Shown here piece by piece: positions 58,401-64,000 of a DNA stretch of 64,000 nt. Numbering within the stretch: the first letter of the stretch is position 1; every line of letters begins with the position of its first letter. The stretch spans positions 253,501 through 317,500 of the forward strand of contig CAUYUJ010018071.1 of the NCBI GenBank assembly GCA_963575745.1, given 5' to 3'. The notes below the pieces were generated by a model. It did no database searches. It had not been told where the DNA came from and saw nothing but the letters and a program-made list of their open reading frames with translations. The position numbers and the translations under genes were made by a program. The DNA is from Prorocentrum cordatum. Taxonomy: Eukaryota; Sar; Dinophyceae; Prorocentrales; Prorocentraceae.

Positions 58401-61400
58401 CCACCTCGCGCGCGGCATCTCGGACCCCAGAGTTGCGACGATTTCTCGGGCAAACGTGCTGCGAGGAAGTCTCAGGCGAAACGGGCCGGACCACCTCGAG
58501 CGCGGCGTCTCAGAGCTCCGAGTTGCGGGGGCCTCCTGGGGCCTCCTGGGGCCTCCTGGGGGGCTTCCTCCTGGGCCTCCTGTGGCCTCCTGAACTCCAC
58601 CTGGGGTTTCCTGACGCCTCTTCGGGCTCCCAGGGTGGATATCAAACCTGTGGCCGTTTGGGCCTCTCCAAATGGAGGGGGGGGCACAAGAGCAGGAAGA
58701 ATCAACGAATCGGCACCAGATGTGTATTAACTTCACACGTTCTGATAGGCGGCCTCCTGGGGCCTCCTGGGAGCCTCCTGGGAGCCTCCTAGGAATCTCC
58801 TGGGGACCCCTGGGGCCTGTCCTGGGCGTCCTGCGGCCTCCTGGAGCTCTCTGGGGCCTCCCCCTCCTCCTGCCTGCTCCCTCATGCACATCATCCGCCT
58901 TCTCCTTCTCCCTTCCATCTCCTCCTCCTCCTCCTCCTCCTCCTCCTCCTCCTCCTCCTCCTCCTCCTCCTCCTCCTCCACCTCCTCTTCATCCCGAACG
59001 GCATCTCGGAGCCTAAAGTTGCGAGGATGTGTCCAGCGTAACGGGCTGGACCACCTCGCGCGCGGCATTTCGGACCCCAGAGTTGCGACGATGTCTCTGG
59101 CGAAACGTGCTGCGAGGAAGTCTCAGGCGAAACGGGCCGGACCACCTCGAGCGCGGCGTCTCGGAGCTCCGAGTTGCGGGGGCCTCCTGGGGCCTCCTGG
59201 GGCCTCCTGGTGACCTCCTGGGGCTTCCTCCTGGGCCTCCTGTGGCCTCCTGGACCCCACCTGGGGCTTCCTGAAGCCTCTTGGGGCTCCCAGCCGGGAT
59301 ATCTGACCTGTGGCCATTTGGGCCTCTCCAAATGGAGGGGGGGGCACCAGAGCAGGAAGAATCAACGAATCGACACCGGATGTGTATTGACTTGACACGT
59401 TCTGATAGACAGCCTCCTGGGGCCTCATGGGAGCCTCCTGGGAATCTCCTGGAGACCCCTGGGACCTGTCCTGGGCGTCCTGCGGCCTCCTGGTGCCTCC
59501 TGGGGCCTCCTGGGGACCTCCTGGAGCTTCCTCCTGGGCCTCCTGTGGCCTCCTGAACTCCACCTGAGGTTTCCTGAAGCTTCTTGGGGCTCCCAGAGGG
59601 GATATCTAACCTGTGGCCGCTTGGGCCCCCCAAAATGAAGGGGGGGGCACAAGAGCAGGAAAAATCAACGAATCGACACCGGATGCGTATTAACTTCACA
59701 CGTTCTGATAGAAGGCCTCCTGGGGCCTCCCGGGAGCCTCCTGGGAATCTCCTGGGGGCCCCTGGGGCCTGTCCTGGGCGTCCTGCGGCCTCCTGGACCT
59801 CTCTGGGGCCTCCTGAGGCTCGCAGGGTCCTATGGAGGATATGTCACATGTGGTCTTCTGGGCGCCCAGGCTGGACCACCTCTCGCGCAGCATCTGAGAG
59901 CTCAGAGATGCGAGAATGTTTTGTGCGAAACAGATCAGACCACCTTGTGCACGGCATCTCAGAGCTCAGAGTTGCAAGGATGTCTCAGGCGAGACGGGCC
60001 GGACCACCTCGCGCAGGGCATCTCAGAGCTCAGAATTTCGAGGATGTCTCAACGAAACGGGCCGGACCACCTCTCGCGCGGCATCTCCGAAGTCAGAGTT
60101 TCGAGGATGTCTCAGGCGAAACGGCCCGGACCACCTCTCGCACGGCACCTCGGGGCTCAGAGTTTCGAGGATGTCTCAAGCGAAACGGCCCAGACCACCT
60201 CTCGCGCGGCGTCCCGGAGCGCAACTTTTTGAGGATGTCTCAAGCGAAACGGCCAATCCCGGCCAACTCAGAAACGAGAGTTGTGAGGATGTCTCAAGCG
60301 AAACAGCCAAAACCATAAAATTTGTCTATAAAAATTGTGTGAGGATGTCTCTGCTCCGCGTTCCTTCGGCCGGAGTTAGTTTCTACCACAACAGCACCCC
60401 GTTCAGCAAGCTGTTTGGGGAATGATAACCGGAGTGCAGTATCCCCAAACAGGGTTTTTAGGCCCACTGCGGTTTCCAAGGTCGATTGCGTGCCCGTCCA
60501 GTGCGGGCTGGCATGGCATGTTAGAACATGCCTACTCCTCCTCCTCCTCCTCCTCCTCCTCCTCCTCCTCCTCCTCCTCCTCCTCCACTTCATCCCGAAC
60601 GGCATCTCGGAGCCCAGAGTTGCGAGGATGTCTCCAGCGTAACGGGCTGGACCACCTCGCGCGCGGCATTTCGGACCCCAGAGTTGCGACGATGTCTCGG
60701 GCGAAACGTGCTGCGAGGAAATCTCAGGCGAAACGGGCCGGACCACCTCGAGCGCGGCGTCTCAGAGCTCCGAGTTGCGGGGGCCTCCTGGGCCTCCTGG
60801 GACCTCCTGGTGGCCTCCTGGGGCTTCCTCCTGGGGCTCCTGTGGTCTCCTGGACCCCACCTGGGGCTTCCTGAAGCCTCTTGGGGCTCCCAGGGGGGGA
60901 TATCTAACATGTGGCCGTCGGGGCCCCCCAAAATGGGGAGGGAGGGGGCCACAAGAGCAGGAAAAATCAACGAATCGACACGAGATGTGTATCAGCTTGA
61001 CACGTTCTGATAGGGGGCATCCGTGGAGCCTCCTGGAAATCATCTGCGGACCCCTGGGGCCTGTCCTGGGCGTCCTGCAGCCTCCTGAAGCTCTCTGGGG
61101 CCGCCTGGGGCTCCCAGGGTCCCAGGAGGGGGATATATGTGGTCTTCTGGGCCCCCAGGCTGGACCACCTCTTGCGCAGCGTCTGAGAGCTCAGAATTGC
61201 GAGAACGTCTTGCGCGAAACGGGCCGGACCACCTTGCGCACGGCATCTCAGAGCTCAGAGTTCCGAGGATGTCTCAGGCGAGATGGGCCGGACCACCTCG
61301 CGCAGGGCATCTCGGAGCCCAGAGTTGCGAGGATGTCTCCAGCGTGACGGGCTGGACCACCTCGCGCGCGGCATTCCGGACCCCAGAGTTGCGACGATGT

Positions 61401-63427
61401 CTCGGACGAAACGTGCTGCGAGGAAGTCTCAGGCGAAACGGGCCGGACAACCTCGAGCGCGGCGTCTCAGAGCTCCGAGTTGCGGGGGCCTCCTGGGGCC
61501 TCCTGGGACATCCTGGAGGCCTCCTGGGGCTTCCTCCTGGGCCTCCTGTGGCCTCCTGGACCCCACCTGGGGCTTCCTGAAGCTTCTTGGAGCTCCCAGG
61601 GGGGGATATCTAACATGTGGCCGTCGGGGCCCCCCAAAATGGGGAGGGGGCCACAAGAGCAGGAAAAATCAACGAATCGACACCAGATGTGTATCAGCTT
61701 GACACGTTCTGATAGGGGGCATCCTGGGAGCCTCCTGGAAATCTCCTGCGGACCCCTGGGGCCTGTCCTGGGCGTCCAGCGGCCTCCTGAAGCTCTCTGG
61801 GGCCTTCTGGGGCTCCCAGGGTCCCAGGGGGGATATGTAACATGTGGTCTTCTGGGCCCCCAGGCTGGACCGCCTCTTGCGCAGCATCTCAGAACTCAGA
61901 GTTGCGAGGATGTCTCATGCGAAACGGGCCGGACAACCGTGCGCACGGCATCTCAGAGCTCAGAGTTGCGAGCATGTCTCAGGCGAGATGAGCCGGACCA
62001 CCTCGTGCAGAGCATCTCGGAGCCCAGAGTTGCGAGGATGTCTCAGGCGAAACGGGCTGGACCACCTCGCGCGCGGCATCTCGGACCCCAGAGTTGCGAC
62101 GATGTCTCGGGCGAAACGTGCTGCGAGGAAGTCTCAAGCGAAACGGGCCGGGCCACCTCGAGCGCGGCGTCTCAGAGCTCCGAGTTGCGGGGGCCTCCTG
62201 GGGCCTCCTGGGGCCTCCTGGTGACCTCCTGGGGTTTCCTCCTGGGCCTCATGTGGCCTCCTGGACCCCACCTGGGGCTTCCTGAAGCCTCTTGGGGTTC
62301 CCAGGGGGGATATCTAACATGTGGCCGTCGGGGCCCCCCAAAATGGGGCAGGCGCCACAAGAGCAGGAAAAATCAACGAATCGACACCGGATGCGTATTA
62401 ACTTGACACGTTCTGATAGGGGGCCTCCTGGGGCCTCCTGGGAGCCTCCTGGGAATCTCCTGCGGACCCCCGGGTCCTGTCCTGGGCGTCCTGCGGCCTC
62501 CTGATGCTCTCTGGGGCCTCGGGGCTCCCAGGGTGCCCAGTTGGATTATGTAACATGTGGTTTTGGGCCCCAAGGTGGACCACCCTCTTGTTTTCACATT
62601 GGGGCTCAGAGTTGCGAGAATGTCTTGTGCGAAACGGGCCGGACCAAACTGCGCACGGCATCTCAGAGCTCAGAGTTGCGAGGATGTTCAGGCGAACAGG
62701 CGAGACGGGCCCGGTGTCTCGGGCGGGAGTGGGCTGCGAGGATAGTCTCAAGCGGGAGCGGGCCGGGCCACCTCGAGCGCGGCGTCTCAGAGCTCCGAGT
62801 TGCGGGAGCCTCCTGGGGCCTCCTGGGGCCTCCTGGTGACCTCCTGGGGCTTCCTCCTGGGCCTCCTGTGGCCTCCTGAACTCCACCTGGGGTTTCCTGA
62901 AGCCTCTTGGGGCTCCCAGGAGGGATATCTAACCTGTGGCCGCTTGGGCCTCTCAAAATGGAGGGGGGGCACAAGAGCAGGAAAAATCAACGAATCGACA
63001 CCGGATGTGTATTAACTTGACACGTTATGATAGGGGGCCTCCTGGGGCTTCATGTCTTGTGCGAAACAAACCGGACCACCTTGCGCACGGCATCTCAGAG
63101 CTCAGAGTTGCGAAGATGTCTCAGGCGAGACAGGCCGGACCACCTCGCGCAGTGCATCTCAGAGCTCAGAAAATCGAGGATGTCTCAGGCGAACCGGGCT
63201 GGACCACCTCTCGCGCGGCATCTCCGAGGTCAGAGTTTCGAGGATGTCTCAAGCGAAACGGGCCGGACCACCTCGCGCAGGGCATCTCAGAGCTCAGAGT
63301 TTCGAGGATGTCTCAGGCGAAACGGCCCGGACCACCTCTCGCACGGCACCTCGGGGCTCAGAGTTTCGAGCATGTCTCAAGCGAAACGGCTGGGACCACC
63401 TCTCGCGCGGCGTCCCGGAGCGCAATT
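55414..63427. repeat. Higher-order satellite (64-bp units, GCCTCCTGG minisatellite, CTC runs, conserved single-copy module)
   Basis: Four components alternate. (1) 64-bp units (GGATGTCTCAGGCGAAACGG, GGACCACCTCGCGC, CATCTCAGAGCTCAGAGTT), for example successive starts at 57332 and 57396. (2) GCCTCCTGGGG arrays. (3) Pure (CTC)n runs at about 55502, 56140, 58165, 58280, 58920 and 60536. (4) A module with AGCAGGAAAAATCAACGAAT, CGACACCGGATGTGTATTAA and CACGTTCTGATAG present ten times (near 55923, 56596, 56898, 58707, 59365, 59673, 60975, 61675, 62383 and 62993), spaced about 300, 700 or more bp. Since 64 is not a multiple of 3, open frames rotate and yield many false 100-300 codon ORFs (GRTTSRAAS, GPDHLARGI, AKRAGPPRA). 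Confidence 0.9.
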
Positions 63428-64000
63428 ACCTCACAGCGAAGACTGGTAGGTTTCTAGTGGGCTCAAAAGAGAGCATCTTGACTCCCCAGGAGGGTCTGGG
63501 CAGATGCCGGACGGGTGCCGCAGGAATCCGGGGACTCCTTTTTACCTAACAGCGAAGACGGATAGGTTTCTAGCAGGGTCAAAAAAAGCATCATGACTTC
63601 TCAGGGGGGGTCGGGGTGGGACCCGGGGCGGCTGCTGTCGAAGCCCAAATCGCCTGGGACATCCTCGCAAAATCGCTCTTGGCGCTGCTAGAACTCCATT
63701 CCCGGCGTACATTTTGGATGCCCGGAGCCAACTGTAAGCCACTTCGTGGTCTTCGAGTTCCCAGAACTCAATTCCCGGCGTACATTTTGGATGCCCGGAG
63801 CCAACCGTAGGCCACTTCGTGGTCTTCGAGTTCCCAGAACTCCATTCCCGGGCCACATTTTAGATGCCCAGAGCCAACTGTAGGCCACTTCGTGGTCTTC
63901 GAGTTCCCAGAACTCCATTCCCGGGCCACATTTTGGATGCCCAGAGCCAACTGTAGGCCACTTCGTGCTCTTGGACTTCCCAGAACTCCATTCCTGGGCA
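63428..64000. repeat. Two insertion-head copies plus a 73-bp array running off the window
   Basis: Heads start at 63428 (TACCTCACAGCGAAGAC) and 63541 (TACCTAACAGCGAAGAC) and match the head at 11271. The 73-bp units follow, with GCCACTTCGTGGTCTTCGAG starting at 63738, 63811, 63884 and 63957. The left part interrupts the 64-bp satellite in mid-unit. The array continues beyond the window. Confidence 0.9.

Overview
The window reads as a transposon-dominated stretch of a dinoflagellate nuclear genome. The best evidence is a complete 22-nt dinoflagellate spliced-leader (SL) sequence on the minus strand at 6773-6794, followed at once by a truncated second SL copy. The DNA is GC-rich, with dense CTC/GGA, TC and TA microsatellites. 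No conserved single-copy host gene was recognised in 64 kb. The genus cannot be told from this sequence. A run of exactly 100 N at 23539-23638 is an assembly gap.

0-23 kb: decayed non-LTR retrotransposons. An L1-like LINE lies on the minus strand (2.0-6.8 kb): coiled-coil/RRM ORF1, then APE endonuclease and reverse transcriptase (RT), broken by several stops and frameshifts and headed by the SL stack. Three further members of this family or its relatives follow: an internally deleted copy (8.58-9.37 kb, +), a 5'-truncated 3' fragment lacking the YADD box (14.40-15.37 kb, -) and a heavily decayed copy (16.4-20.5 kb, +). A second RT lineage (FLDD motif, possible restriction-like endonuclease tail) is present as a C-terminal fragment at 30-821 and as a longer copy at 9.6-13.8 kb. 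The latter is split by a 1.5-kb insertion carrying a 73-bp tandem repeat and a GAGGCT-type array. The head and 73-bp array of that insertion recur at 63.4-64.0 kb.

23-40 kb: almost entirely repeats. A roughly 300-bp inverted repeat lies at 26.3-27.2 kb. A much larger inverted structure lies at 29.1-37.1 kb. Its outer arms pair, and the 77-bp tandem units inside it switch orientation near 32.7 kb. Two GC-rich hypothetical ORFs with internal repeats (35359-36423 and 38671-39708, both minus) are the only gene candidates here.

40.2-54.5 kb: the main feature, a structurally complete 14.3-kb tyrosine-recombinase retrotransposon of DIRS/PAT/Ngaro type. Its ends are split direct repeats in the order A1 - coding region - B1 - A2 - B2. 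It encodes a short first ORF, a 1504-aa Gag-like protein with a CCCH zinc finger, a 506-aa protein with a possible methyltransferase-like fold, and a roughly 2130-aa Pol (RT, RNase H, methyltransferase-like segment, three zinc-binding modules, tyrosine recombinase). Gag and the 506-aa ORF share a frame and are separated by one TAG. The 506-aa ORF and Pol overlap in a -1 relation across an eight-G slippery run. The coding capacity may therefore be expressed as one very long polyprotein.

54.5-63.4 kb: a higher-order satellite built from 64-bp units, GCCTCCTGG minisatellites, CTC runs and a conserved module present ten times. It contains inverted 11-bp CCCCAAACAG-type termini.
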